Positions 24,658 to 32,624 of a stretch of DNA of 37,829 nt are shown in pieces. The DNA is from an uncultured Actinomyces sp. Lineage in GTDB: Bacteria; Actinomycetota; Actinomycetes; Actinomycetales; Actinomycetaceae. Every line of letters begins with the position of its first letter. Within the stretch, counting starts at the first letter, position 1. The position numbers were made by a program, and so were the translations under genes. Under the pieces are notes generated by a model. The model was not told where the DNA came from. It did no database searches and worked only from the letters and a program-made list of their open reading frames with translations. The stretch lies in the NCBI GenBank assembly GCA_900545825.1, contig URAS01000019.1, positions 1 through 37,829 of the forward strand, in the 5' to 3' direction.

Positions 24658-25581
24658 ATGTCCACCGCTCTGCACGACGTCGTCATTGTCGGGTCCGGCC
24701 CCGCCGGCTACACGGCCGCGATTTACGCCGCCCGCGCCGGCCTCGCCCCCGTCGTGTTGGCGGGCGAGATCGACCACGGCGGCGCGCTGATGACGACGAC
24801 CGAGGTCGAGAACTTCCCCGGTTTCCCCGAGGGCATCCAGGGGCCCGACCTCATGGACAACCTGGCTGAGCAGGCCAAACGGTTCGGCGCCGACATCCGT
24901 TACGAGTCGGCGACCTCGCTGGACCTCACCAGCGACCCCAAGGTCATCACGACCGACGACGGGACCTACCAGGCGCGGCGTGTCATTTTGGCGATGGGGT
25001 CGGCGTACCGGCACCTCGGCGCCGAGGGCGAGGAGCAGCTGGCCGGGCGCGGCGTGTCATACTGCGCGACGTGCGACGGGTTCTTCTTTAGGGGCCAGCA
25101 CATCGCCGTCGTCGGCGGCGGCGATTCGGCGATTGAGGAGGCCCTGTTTTTGACGAATTTCGGGTCGAAGGTGACGGTGATTCACCGGCGCGATCAGCTG
25201 CGCGCGTCGCAGATTATGGCCGACCGGGCGCGGGATAACGAGAAGATCGAATTCGCGTGGAACTCTGTCGTCAAGTCGGTCAACGGCACCGATTCCGTCA
25301 CGTCGCTGACGCTCGAGGACACCCAGGACGGGTCGACGCGCGAGCTCGACGCCACCGCCGTGTTCGTCGCCATCGGGCACGACCCGCGCTCCGGATTGGT
25401 CGCCGACCAGGTGACGGTCGACGACGCCGGTTACGTCGTCGTCGACGAGCCGTCCACCCGCACCAGCGTCGAGGGCGTCTTCGCGTGCGGCGACCTTGTC
25501 GATCACACGTATCGCCAGGCGATCACCGCCGCCGGCACGGGCGCCCGCGCCGCCATCGACGCCGAGCGCTCCCTGCGGTAG
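24658..25581 (+). CDS. trxB: thioredoxin reductase
   Basis: The 307-residue flavoenzyme transfers electrons from NADPH to thioredoxin. It shows the FAD site VIVGSGPAGYTAAIYAARAG, the redox pair in SYCATCDGFFFRG (C-A-T-C), the NADPH loop VVGGGDSAIEEALFL with the HRRDQLRAS basic patch, and the closing FAD motif VFACGDLVDHTYRQAITAAG. Length is normal. ATG 24658 has GAAAGGA 8 nt upstream. It follows the pseudokinase gene, as in many actinobacteria, but the usual intervening sigma factor gene sigM and its anti-sigma gene are missing. The two thioredoxins lie 1 kb downstream, past the acetyltransferase. Confidence 0.95.
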   Translation: MSTALHDVVIVGSGPAGYTAAIYAARAGLAPVVLAGEIDHGGALMTTTEVENFPGFPEGIQGPDLMDNLAEQAKRFGADIRYESATSLDLTSDPKVITTDDGTYQARRVILAMGSAYRHLGAEGEEQLAGRGVSYCATCDGFFFRGQHIAVVGGGDSAIEEALFLTNFGSKVTVIHRRDQLRASQIMADRARDNEKIEFAWNSVVKSVNGTDSVTSLTLEDTQDGSTRELDATAVFVAIGHDPRSGLVADQVTVDDAGYVVVDEPSTRTSVEGVFACGDLVDHTYRQAITAAGTGARAAIDAERSLR

Positions 25582-25606
25582 GGCTCGGAGCGCCGGGCGG
25601 TTATTT

Positions 25607-25719
25607 CCGCGAAACGCTCACCCGATCCGCGAAACGCTCACCTCAATTGTCAGGAATACCGATTATCGGGCGGAAATGACATTTTAGGTGAGCGTTTCGG
25701 TTTTATGGTGAGCGTTTAA
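25607..25719. repeat. family-2 nested inverted repeat element, copy 1
   Basis: Two direct copies of CCGCGAAACGCTCACC (from 25607 and 25627, period 20) face two inverted copies of GGTGAGCGTTT (25687 and 25707, period 20). Inside are TTGTCA/TGACA half-sites and a small hairpin, CCGAT-T-ATCGG (25659-25669). The right outer arm contains the stop codon of the acetyltransferase gene (25716-25718). It lies between convergent genes. Confidence 0.9.
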
Positions 25720-26396
25720 TTGTCGGCGCCGGGGTAATCCAGCGTGACGCCCTCGGGGAGGGCGCTGGCCGGGACGCGGTCGGCGTCAGTGATCTCGCGG
25801 ATCGGGCGGGCCGGGCAGCCGACGGCAACGACGTTCGCCGGCAGGTCGCGCGTGACGACGGAACCGGCCCCGACCACGGTATTTGCCCCGATCGTCACGC
25901 CGCCGATAACGGTGACGCCAGCGCCCAGCCACACGTTGTCTTCCAGCGTGATCGGCGCGCCGGCCTCCCAGTACGCCGCCCTCGCGACGGGGTCGATCGG
26001 GTGGTACGCGGTCGCGAGGTTCACCGAAGTCGCCAGCTGGCAATGGTCGCCGATCGTCACCGGCGCCGTATCGAGGATCTGGCATCCGAAATTGAGAAAC
26101 ACATAATCGCCGATCGCAATATGCGTCCCATAATCGCAAGAGAACGGCGTGCGAATTGTCGAGTCTTTTCCGAAATGGCCCAATAGCTCGGAGAACATGG
26201 CGTGCGCCTCGTCGGCGGTTGCCAGCGGCGTCTGGTTGATGTGGGCGAGGAGCTCGGTGCATCGGCGGCTCGCCCGCGCGATCGCCGAGTCGCTGGCCAT
26301 GTACAACTGGCCGGCCAGCATCCGCCCATACATCGGGCTGGGCGCCGTCTGCGGAGAAACCGGCGTGCCGTCAGGGAAAACTGCCTCATTCGTCAT
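25716..26396 (-). CDS. maltose/galactoside-type O-acetyltransferase (LacA/Maa family)
   Basis: The 226-residue protein has the Mac domain at its start (MYGRMLAGQLYMASDSA) and a left-handed beta-helix of hexapeptide repeats (GDYVFLNFGCQILDTAPVTI, ITLEDNVWLGAGVTVIGGVT, IGANTVVGAGSVVTRDLP). The catalytic His is in LATAYHPIDP. It should transfer acetyl from acetyl-CoA to a sugar hydroxyl; the physiological acceptor is usually unknown in this family. ATG 26396 has no ribosome site; TAAACT ends 6 nt before it on the minus strand, which suggests a leaderless start. It is inserted between trxB and the thioredoxin genes, in the opposite direction. Confidence 0.9.
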   Translation of the reverse strand: MTNEAVFPDGTPVSPQTAPSPMYGRMLAGQLYMASDSAIARASRRCTELLAHINQTPLATADEAHAMFSELLGHFGKDSTIRTPFSCDYGTHIAIGDYVFLNFGCQILDTAPVTIGDHCQLATSVNLATAYHPIDPVARAAYWEAGAPITLEDNVWLGAGVTVIGGVTIGANTVVGAGSVVTRDLPANVVAVGCPARPIREITDADRVPASALPEGVTLDYPGADN

Positions 26397-26402
26397 GGCC
26401 CC

Positions 26403-26423
26403 AGTTTACGGGAGGGCGCCCTC
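26403..26423 (-). promoter_or_regulatory. -10 hexamer of the acetyltransferase gene with adjoining 12-bp palindrome
   Basis: TAAACT (minus strand, plus 26403-26408) lies 6 nt from the start codon. Immediately upstream, in what would be the -35/-10 spacer, is the perfect palindrome GAGGGCGCCCTC (26412-26423). That palindrome also occurs at 10433 and 36689. Confidence 0.45.
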
Positions 26424-26606
26424 CCCAGACGGGATACAGCGTGGAAACCCGGCGGCGCACCTCGGGCGCCCCCGCACCCACCCAGGCCATTCCCGATCCC
26501 TATCCGGACCTGCGCTAACGCGGGAAAGCGAACGGTCGTCCGGTGGCAGACCTGCAACATTAGCGTCACAATGGGTTCACAGTAACGCCACATCCAGGAG
26601 GTTCCC

Positions 26607-26927
26607 ATGGCTGAAGAAGTCACCGACGCGACGTTCGCCGAGAAGGTGTTGCAGTCCGACCTGCCCGTCCTCATCGACTTTTGGGCGCCGTGGTGCCCGC
26701 CGTGCCGCCAAATGGGGCCGATCGTTGACGAGGTCGCCAGCGAGGTCGAGGGCAAGGCGCGCGTTTACAAGCTCAACGTCGACGACAATCCGACGACGGC
26801 CGCGAAGTACGGCGTCACGTCGATTCCGCTGTTCAAGTTCTTCTCCGAGGGCGAGGACGTCGACTCGCTGCTGGGTGCCTGCCCGAAGTCGACGCTGCGC
26901 CAGCGCCTCGACAAGCTGACCAAGTAG
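26607..26927 (+). CDS. trxA: thioredoxin
   Basis: The 106-residue protein shows the thioredoxin fold in order: VLIDFWAPWCPPCRQMGPIV (active site C-P-P-C instead of the usual C-G-P-C), KLNVDDNPTTAAKYGV and the cis-Pro turn TSIPLFKFF. It reduces disulfides with electrons from TrxB. C-P-P-C is found in a minority of thioredoxins and in arsenate- or peroxiredoxin-linked variants. ATG 26607 has AGGAGG 5 nt upstream. A second thioredoxin gene starts 6 bp after its stop, so the two are cotranscribed. Confidence 0.93.
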   Translation: MAEEVTDATFAEKVLQSDLPVLIDFWAPWCPPCRQMGPIVDEVASEVEGKARVYKLNVDDNPTTAAKYGVTSIPLFKFFSEGEDVDSLLGACPKSTLRQRLDKLTK

Positions 26928-26933
26928 GCACCG

Positions 26934-27260
26934 ATGACCAGCCTGCCCCCGATTAACCTCGACGAGATCGAGAAGGTCGTCGCCGCCGCCGACCGCCCGG
27001 TCCTCATCGACTTTTGGGCGCCGTGGTGCGGCTACTGTCTGCGCAACCTCCCGATCGTCGAGCAGCTGGCGGCCGACGAGGCCGACCGCCTGAGCGTCTA
27101 CGCCCTCAACGTCGATGACAACGAGGGCGCCCGAGAACAGTTCGCCATCCAGACGATCCCGTCGTACGTCCTCTACGTCGACGGAAAGATGCACGTCATC
27201 CGGGGCTCGCAGACACGTAAGGCGCTGCTCGAGGCCATCGACAAAGCTCGCGACGAGTAA
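26934..27260 (+). CDS. second thioredoxin-like protein with CGYC active site
   Basis: The 108-residue protein has VLIDFWAPWCGYCLRNLPIV (active site C-G-Y-C), ALNVDDNEGAREQFAI and the cis-Pro turn QTIPSYVLYVDGK. The fold and length are those of a cytoplasmic thioredoxin and there is no signal peptide. C-G-Y-C, known from DsbC, usually gives a more oxidising redox potential than C-G-P-C. Thirty bases over the active site (27000-27029) are identical to trxA (26667-26696), pointing to tandem duplication or gene conversion. The start has only a weak ribosome site and probably depends on coupling to trxA. Confidence 0.9.
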   Translation: MTSLPPINLDEIEKVVAAADRPVLIDFWAPWCGYCLRNLPIVEQLAADEADRLSVYALNVDDNEGAREQFAIQTIPSYVLYVDGKMHVIRGSQTRKALLEAIDKARDE

Positions 27261-27283
27261 ACGCGCACCCAGCCGCGCGCCCG

Positions 27284-29050
27284 CTACGTCAGGTGCTGCG
27301 AGATCGCTGTGACGATGCGGGCGTCCTCGGCCGGATCGCCCTTGAGGCCGAGGATCGCGCGCCACGCGGGGACCAGCTCGTCCTGGTATTTGTGGCCGTG
27401 GCCGGGCGAGGCCGATTCGGCCAGCGGGAGGTCGCACAGCAGCTGGACGTAGGTGACCAGCCGATACCACCGCAGGTGGTTGGACACGTCCGAGCCGACG
27501 CCCTCGACCATCCAGTCGGGCGTCTTCCACATGAGGTCCTTGTCCCACCACACGACGGGGTCGGACGCGTGCTGCGCGTAGACGACGCGCGGGAACTCCC
27601 AGGCGCCCAGTTCGCGGCCGTCGATGTCGCGCGTGAGGTCCTCGGGTTTCGTCGCAAACCGCACGTGCCGGGCGTTGTCGACGACCGGCGCGATCTGCGG
27701 CGACCCGCGGTGGCGGGTGCGGGTGAGCTCGCGCAGGACCTCGGTGAACCCCGGCGTCCCGATCCAGAGGGCGCCGTCGACGCGCGCCAGCATGTCGGCC
27801 GGCGAATGGAACGCCGACTGGGCGCCGAACGACCCCAGCGACTCGCCGGTGACGAACAGCCGCGGCCGCCGGTCGGGGTCAAGTTTCGCGATTTCGCGGG
27901 CGACGGCGTCGACGATGACCCGCCCTCCGCGGCCAGCCTGTTCGCGGCCGGAGACGAACGTCATCCAGCTGGGGAGGAACGAATACTGGACGGCGACGCT
28001 CGCACAGTCGCCGCCGGTCAGGTACTCGAGGGCTTGGACGTTCCACTCGTCGACCCACCCCGACCCGGTCGGCACGACGACGAGGAGGACGCTGCGGTCG
28101 AACGCCCCGGTCCGGTACAGCTCTTGAACCGCCTGGTGGACCGCGCGCGACAGCGAGTCGCCGTTCGCCGCCAGCGACGCATAGACACGGATCGGCTCGG
28201 TCGCGAAACGGCCCGTGACCTGCTCGATTCGCTCGGTCATCGGCTCGCCGCCGAGGAACCGTTTGCCCTCACGCGACGTCTGCTCCCACGTCACCACCGA
28301 CTGCGGCGACGCCGAGCGCTCGGGGATTAGGGGCGCCCTCACGCCCTCGGGAATCTGGCGGTCGCGCGTCGACGCCCACCGGCTGGCCCGGCGCGCGATC
28401 TGTTTAATGACGCCCCACTCGACGAGGACGACGACGATGATGAACACGATCGCCCACGCCAACACGGCCGCGGCCCAGCCGGGAATATGGTTGCCGAACA
28501 AGCCGACGATGAGCTTCCACAAGCGGTAAATGAGGAGGTACAGGCCGACGATCGCCGCGACGATGACGAACGCCCCGACCAGCGACCCCAGGTAGGCGAG
28601 CCCGCTGGGCGGCGGCATATTGACGTTCCTCGCGGTCTGGCGCATATGCCGATAATTGACGGTCAACCCGACGATAAAAAGGCCACCCAGCGCCGTCAGC
28701 AACAGGGCACGCAACGCCCACGACGCCCCCAAGTCGTACGACACCCGCAGCGAAATAATTTCGGCGACCAGCCGCGCCAGCCAGTCGATGACAAACCCCA
28801 GCAGATACCCGCCGACCATGAGGGCGCCGGACATAGCGGCCTGCGCCCACCACGGCCGCGGCAGCAGCGACGGCGAGGTGGACACGAGGAACAGCAGCAG
28901 GGCGATCGCGACGCCCAACAGGGAAAACGTCACGATGGCGCGGTTCCGTTGGTCGGGTAGAGACGACGCGGGATAGCCGTGGGGGACTCTCCTTCCGGTC
29001 AGATGGGGGTAGGTCCCGGGACTGTTCGCCGGGGATTCCTGGCCTGTCAT
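27284..29050 (-). CDS. membrane alpha/beta-hydrolase, Abhydrolase_9 family
   Basis: The 588-residue protein has four to six membrane helices in the first 220 residues (for example IVTFSLLGVAIALLLFLVST and AAVLAWAIVFIIVVVLVEWG). A catalytic domain follows with the nucleophile elbow LFVTGESLGSFGAQSAF (G-E-S-L-G). Conserved stretches EPIRVYASLAANGDSLSRAV, VPTGSGWVDEWNVQALEYL and VVYAQHASDPVVWW match the family also written DUF2319. The extracytoplasmic substrate is unknown. ATG 29050 was chosen because TACGTT ends exactly 6 nt upstream (leaderless pattern); an in-frame GTG at 29089 would add 13 residues. It is convergent with the thioredoxin pair, 23 bp apart. Confidence 0.87.
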   Translation of the reverse strand: MTGQESPANSPGTYPHLTGRRVPHGYPASSLPDQRNRAIVTFSLLGVAIALLLFLVSTSPSLLPRPWWAQAAMSGALMVGGYLLGFVIDWLARLVAEIISLRVSYDLGASWALRALLLTALGGLFIVGLTVNYRHMRQTARNVNMPPPSGLAYLGSLVGAFVIVAAIVGLYLLIYRLWKLIVGLFGNHIPGWAAAVLAWAIVFIIVVVLVEWGVIKQIARRASRWASTRDRQIPEGVRAPLIPERSASPQSVVTWEQTSREGKRFLGGEPMTERIEQVTGRFATEPIRVYASLAANGDSLSRAVHQAVQELYRTGAFDRSVLLVVVPTGSGWVDEWNVQALEYLTGGDCASVAVQYSFLPSWMTFVSGREQAGRGGRVIVDAVAREIAKLDPDRRPRLFVTGESLGSFGAQSAFHSPADMLARVDGALWIGTPGFTEVLRELTRTRHRGSPQIAPVVDNARHVRFATKPEDLTRDIDGRELGAWEFPRVVYAQHASDPVVWWDKDLMWKTPDWMVEGVGSDVSNHLRWYRLVTYVQLLCDLPLAESASPGHGHKYQDELVPAWRAILGLKGDPAEDARIVTAISQHLT

Positions 29051-29056
29051 CACTCT

Positions 29057-29062
29057 AACGTA
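29057..29062 (-). promoter_or_regulatory. putative -10 hexamer of the Abhydrolase_9 gene
   Basis: TACGTT on the minus strand, 6 nt before ATG 29050. It lies just downstream of a pair of 20-bp direct repeats that could be regulator sites. Confidence 0.4.
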
Positions 29063-29078
29063 ACCGGGTGGGTGGGCC

Positions 29079-29132
29079 TTATTCTTCACGCCCTCGTTAG
29101 TGGTGGCGCGCGTTATTCTTGACGCCCTCGTT
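29079..29132. repeat. pair of 20-bp direct repeats in the hydrolase/pntA intergenic region
   Basis: TTATTCTTcACGCCCTCGTT (29079-29098) and TTATTCTTgACGCCCTCGTT (29113-29132) differ at one base and are 34 bp apart. Both include the over-represented heptamer GCCCTCG. They lie directly upstream of the hydrolase promoter. Confidence 0.85.
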
Positions 29133-29358
29133 TCCGTTTATCGGCCGCGGTACGTCCGCCACTCCCCCGGTTTGCGCGCGCTCCCGCCCGACACTGTGCC
29201 CACTCCCGCCCCGATCCGCGCGCCTTTTGTCCGCACCATGCCCGGGGGTCACCCCACTTTAGTCCTAGGCCCGCTACTATTGGAGGCGTCTACGTCCACG
29301 GATGTGGGCGCGTAACGGACCATGACGGTCCAACCGACACCATAGGAGTTTTGTCAAA
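29133..29358 (+). promoter_or_regulatory. pntA upstream region with -10-like box and leader hairpins
   Basis: No gene is seen. TACTAT (29275-29280) is a plausible -10 without a clear -35. The leader of about 75 nt can form CCAC-loop-GTGG (29296-29307) and GGACC-ATGAC-GGTCC (29317-29331), then presents TAGGAG before the GTG start. No known riboswitch was recognised. Confidence 0.4.
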
Positions 29359-30921
29359 GTGCGTATCGGAGTTCCTCTAGAGCCCCATGAGGGGCAGACT
29401 CTGGTCGCTGCTACACCCGACACGGTAGCCAAGCTGGAAAAGCTCGGCTACGACGTCTGTGTTGAGGCCGGTGCTGGCCTGAGGGCGTCCTACCCTGACT
29501 CGTTGTACGAGCAGGCCGGCGCCACGATCGTCACCGCCGACGACGTGTGGCAGTCCGACATCGTGACGGCGCTCGATGCGCCGCCGCGTCCCTACCTCGA
29601 ACGGCTGAAGCCGGGCGCGATCCTCCTGGCCCGCATGGCGCCGGGCCGCAACCCGGAGCTCGTCGACTTCCTCGCCCAGCGCGGCGTCACCGCCCTCGCG
29701 ATGGACGCGGTGCCGCGTATTTCGCGTGCTCAGGCGCTCGACGTCCTGTCGTCGATGGCGAACGTCGGCGGCTACCGCGCGATCATCGAGGCCGCGAACG
29801 CGTTCGGCCGCCTGTTCACCGGCCAGGTGACGGCGGCCGGCAAGGTGCCCCCGGCGACGGTCTACGTCATCGGCGCGGGCGTCGCCGGCCTCGCCGCGAT
29901 CGGGACGGCAAACTCGATGGGCGCGGTCGTGCGTTCCACCGACCTGCGCCCCGAGGTCGCCGAACAGGTCGAGTCGATGGGCGCCGAATTCGTGCCGATC
30001 CCCGTCGCCACGCAGGAGTCGTCCGACGGCTACGCCAAGGAAATGACGTCCGACCAGGCCGACGCGGCGCTGCGCCTGTACACCGAGGAGGTCGGCAACG
30101 CCGACATCGTCGTCACGACGGCGAATATCCCCGGCCGCACGTCGCCGATCCTCGTCACCGCCGAGGCCGTCGCCCGCATGAAGCCGGGCTCGGTCATCGT
30201 CGACATGGCGGCCGCGAACGGCGGCAACTGCGAACTGACGGTCCCCGGCAAGCGCGTCGTCACCGACAACGGCGTCATCATCTTGGGCTACACCGACCTC
30301 GCGGGCCGCCTGCCGGCCCAGTCGTCGCAGCTGTACGGCCAAAACGTCGTCAACTTCTTCAAGCTCGTCACGCCGGACAAGAACGGCACGCCCGTCCTCG
30401 ACATGGAAGACGAGGTCGTCCGCGGCATGACCGTCGCGATGGACGGCCAGACAATGTGGCCGCCGCCGCCGATTTCCGTGTCGGCCGCCCCCAAGGAGGC
30501 CGCCCCGGCCGGCCCGAGCGAGGCCGAGATCGCCAAACGCGAGGCCGAGGAGGCCGCGGCCGCGGCGAAGAAGAAGCGCAACGGGATGATCGGCAAGGTC
30601 ATCTCGATCGCGCTGGGTGTCGCCCTCGTGCTGGCCACGCCGCCGTCGATGATCACCTTCTACATCGTGTTGGCGCTGGCAATCGTCGTCGGCTTCTACG
30701 TCATCACCGCGGTCACGCACTCGCTGCACACGCCGCTGATGAGCGAGACGAACGCGATCTCCGGCATCATCCTCGTCGGCGCGTTGCTGCAGGTCGGCTC
30801 CAAGAGCACGGTCGTCACCATCATCGCGTTCCTCGCGATCGTCATCGCGTCGATCAACATCTTCGGCGGCTTCCTCGTGACGCATCGGATGCTTGGCATG
30901 TTCCGGAAGGAGGGCGAGTGA
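29359..30921 (+). CDS. pntA: NAD(P) transhydrogenase subunit alpha
   Basis: The 520-residue protein is the E. coli-type alpha subunit: the NAD(H)-binding domain I followed by three to four membrane helices in one chain. Visible motifs are GVPLEPHEGQTLVAATPDTV at the start, SSMANVGGYRAIIEAANAFG, the Rossmann loop VIGAGVAGLAAIGTANSMGA with STDLRPEV, the mobile-loop region TVPGKRVVTDNGV and DLAGRLPAQSSQLYGQN. An Ala/Glu/Lys-rich linker separates domain I from the membrane part. With PntB it couples proton entry to hydride transfer from NADH to NADP+. GTG 29359 has TAGGAG 10 nt upstream. pntB starts 2 nt after its stop. Confidence 0.95.
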   Translation: MRIGVPLEPHEGQTLVAATPDTVAKLEKLGYDVCVEAGAGLRASYPDSLYEQAGATIVTADDVWQSDIVTALDAPPRPYLERLKPGAILLARMAPGRNPELVDFLAQRGVTALAMDAVPRISRAQALDVLSSMANVGGYRAIIEAANAFGRLFTGQVTAAGKVPPATVYVIGAGVAGLAAIGTANSMGAVVRSTDLRPEVAEQVESMGAEFVPIPVATQESSDGYAKEMTSDQADAALRLYTEEVGNADIVVTTANIPGRTSPILVTAEAVARMKPGSVIVDMAAANGGNCELTVPGKRVVTDNGVIILGYTDLAGRLPAQSSQLYGQNVVNFFKLVTPDKNGTPVLDMEDEVVRGMTVAMDGQTMWPPPPISVSAAPKEAAPAGPSEAEIAKREAEEAAAAAKKKRNGMIGKVISIALGVALVLATPPSMITFYIVLALAIVVGFYVITAVTHSLHTPLMSETNAISGIILVGALLQVGSKSTVVTIIAFLAIVIASINIFGGFLVTHRMLGMFRKEGE

Positions 30922-30922
30922 C

Positions 30923-32422
30923 ATGGCACTGGTGACCGCTGTGGGGCCCGCCCCCGCCCAGATCTTCGGGCCCGACTACGATTGGCCGGCCCACATCACC
31001 GGCCTCGCCTACATCGTCGCGGCCATCCTCTTTATCCTCGCGCTCGCCGGATTGTCGAAGAACGAGACGGCACTGCGCGGTAACCACTACGGCGTCATCG
31101 GCATGACGATCGCCCTGGTCGCGACCATTTACCAGGCGCTGTTCGCGTCCGATTCGTTCGTCCAGACCGACGGCCGTAGCGCCGGGATGACGATCGCCCT
31201 CATCATCGTCGCCATGGCGATCGGCGGCGCGATCGGCGTGTGGAAGGCCAAGACCGTCGAGATGACGGGCATGCCGGAGCTCATCGCCATGCTCCACAGC
31301 TTCGTGGGCCTGGCGGCCGTCCTCGTCGGCTACAACACGTTTATCGACCTGCTGGCCGAGCCGCATCCGCACGATGCCGGCTTCCACATGGGCGAGATCT
31401 TCCTCGGCGTCTTCATCGGCGCGGTGACGTTCACCGGGTCGATCATCGCCTACCTCAAGCTGTCGGCCAAGATCAAGGGCAAGCCGCTGACGCTGCCCGG
31501 CCGCAACTGGCTGAACCTTGGCGCCCTCGTCGTGTCGGCGGGCCTCATGGTGTGGTTCATCGCGTCGTTCACGCCGGGAGACTCCGCCGCCCAGCCGTGG
31601 ATCGTGCTGGTCCTCATGACGGTCATCGCCCTGCTGCTGGGCCTGCATCTGGTGGCGGCGATCGGCGGCGGCGACATGCCGGTCGTCGTGTCGATGCTCA
31701 ACTCGTACTCCGGGTGGGCGGCCGCCGCGGCCGGCTTCATGCTGTCGAACACGCTGCTCATCATTACCGGCGCCCTCGTTGGGTCGTCCGGTGCCTACCT
31801 GTCGTACATCATGTGCAAGGCGATGAACCGGTCGTTCATGTCGGTGATCCTCGGCGGCTTCGGCTCCGACGGCGCGGCGACGGCCGAGGCGAAGGACTAC
31901 GGCGACTACCGCGAGATCAGCGCCGCCGAGACGGCACAGCTGCTCAAGGACGCCGACACGGTCGTCATCACGCCGGGCTACGGCATGGCGGTCGCGCAGG
32001 CGCAGTACCCCGTCGCCGAGCTGACGAAGAAGCTGCGCGACGCCGGCGTCAATGTCCGGTTCGGCATCCACCCGGTCGCCGGGCGCCTGCCAGGCCACAT
32101 GAACGTCCTCCTGGCCGAGGCGAAGGTGCCGTACGACATCGTCCTCGAGATGGACGAGATCAACGACGACTTCGGCGACACCGACGTCGTGTTGGTCATC
32201 GGCGCGAACGACACGGTCAACCCCGCGGCCACCGAGCCGGGCTCGCCGATCGCCGGCATGCCCGTCCTCCACGTGTGGGAGTCGAAGCAGGTCATCGTGT
32301 TCAAACGCTCGATGAACACGGGGTACGCCGGCGTGCAGAACCCGCTGTTCTTCAACGAGAACTCGGCGATGCTGTTCGGCGACGCCAAGGCCAGCGTCGA
32401 GGAGATCATCAAGGACCTCTAG
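30923..32422 (+). CDS. pntB: NAD(P) transhydrogenase subunit beta
   Basis: The 499-residue protein has about nine membrane helices with the proton-channel region (VGLAAVLVGYNTFIDL-type stretch SFVGLAAVLVGYNTFIDL, VSMLNSYSGWAAAAAGFMLS). The cytoplasmic NADP(H) domain III follows, with VITPGYGMAVAQAQYPVAEL, RFGIHPVAGRLPGHMNVLLA and VIGANDTVNPAA. All hallmark residues are in place. ATG 30923 was chosen for the GGAAGGAGG site about 10 nt upstream, within the end of pntA; the genes are clearly cotranscribed. Its NADPH output would suit TrxB and the TmsA-type reductase encoded in the same window. Confidence 0.95.
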   Translation: MALVTAVGPAPAQIFGPDYDWPAHITGLAYIVAAILFILALAGLSKNETALRGNHYGVIGMTIALVATIYQALFASDSFVQTDGRSAGMTIALIIVAMAIGGAIGVWKAKTVEMTGMPELIAMLHSFVGLAAVLVGYNTFIDLLAEPHPHDAGFHMGEIFLGVFIGAVTFTGSIIAYLKLSAKIKGKPLTLPGRNWLNLGALVVSAGLMVWFIASFTPGDSAAQPWIVLVLMTVIALLLGLHLVAAIGGGDMPVVVSMLNSYSGWAAAAAGFMLSNTLLIITGALVGSSGAYLSYIMCKAMNRSFMSVILGGFGSDGAATAEAKDYGDYREISAAETAQLLKDADTVVITPGYGMAVAQAQYPVAELTKKLRDAGVNVRFGIHPVAGRLPGHMNVLLAEAKVPYDIVLEMDEINDDFGDTDVVLVIGANDTVNPAATEPGSPIAGMPVLHVWESKQVIVFKRSMNTGYAGVQNPLFFNENSAMLFGDAKASVEEIIKDL

Positions 32423-32446
32423 CGCCGGCTGCGTCGCTGCGAGATT

Positions 32447-32553
32447 AAACGCTCACCATAATCCGGAAACGCTCACCTGGTTTGTCATTTCTCGGCCTTC
32501 ACGGCCGGAACTCGACAAATTAGGTGAGCGTTTCGCTTATCCGCTGAGCGTTT
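32447..32553. repeat. family-2 nested inverted repeat element, copy 2
   Basis: AAACGCTCACC occurs at 32447 and 32467 (period 20). The inverted GGTGAGCGTTT is at 32523, and GCTGAGCGTTT, with one mismatch, is at 32543 (period 20). Inner half-sites are TTTGTC (32481-32486) and GACAAA (32514-32519), and there is a central hairpin CGGCC-TTCAC-GGCCG. The layout is the same as copy 1 with a different core. It sits between two co-directional genes, 24 bp after the pntB stop. Confidence 0.9.
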
Positions 32554-32612
32554 CGTGAGGGTGCAAAGTGGCTCCCACAAGGGGAAACTACCGTGTTTCT
32601 CACTTTTTCCCG

Positions 32613-32618
32613 TACGAT
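32613..32618 (+). promoter_or_regulatory. putative -10 hexamer of the FGGY kinase gene
   Basis: TACGAT ends 6 nt before ATG 32625, and there is no ribosome binding site between them. The -35 region is not convincing. Confidence 0.45.
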
Positions 32619-32624
32619 CAAAGC

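Noticed and set aside
25607..25719. CRISPR repeat or simple bidirectional terminator for family-2 copy 1
   Set aside because: Only four arms in inverted arrangement with no spacer array. The second copy lies between co-directional genes, so termination is not the common function.
29317..29331. Riboswitch in the pntA leader
   Set aside because: Only a 5-bp hairpin and a 4-bp hairpin are visible; no match to a known aptamer core could be recognised.
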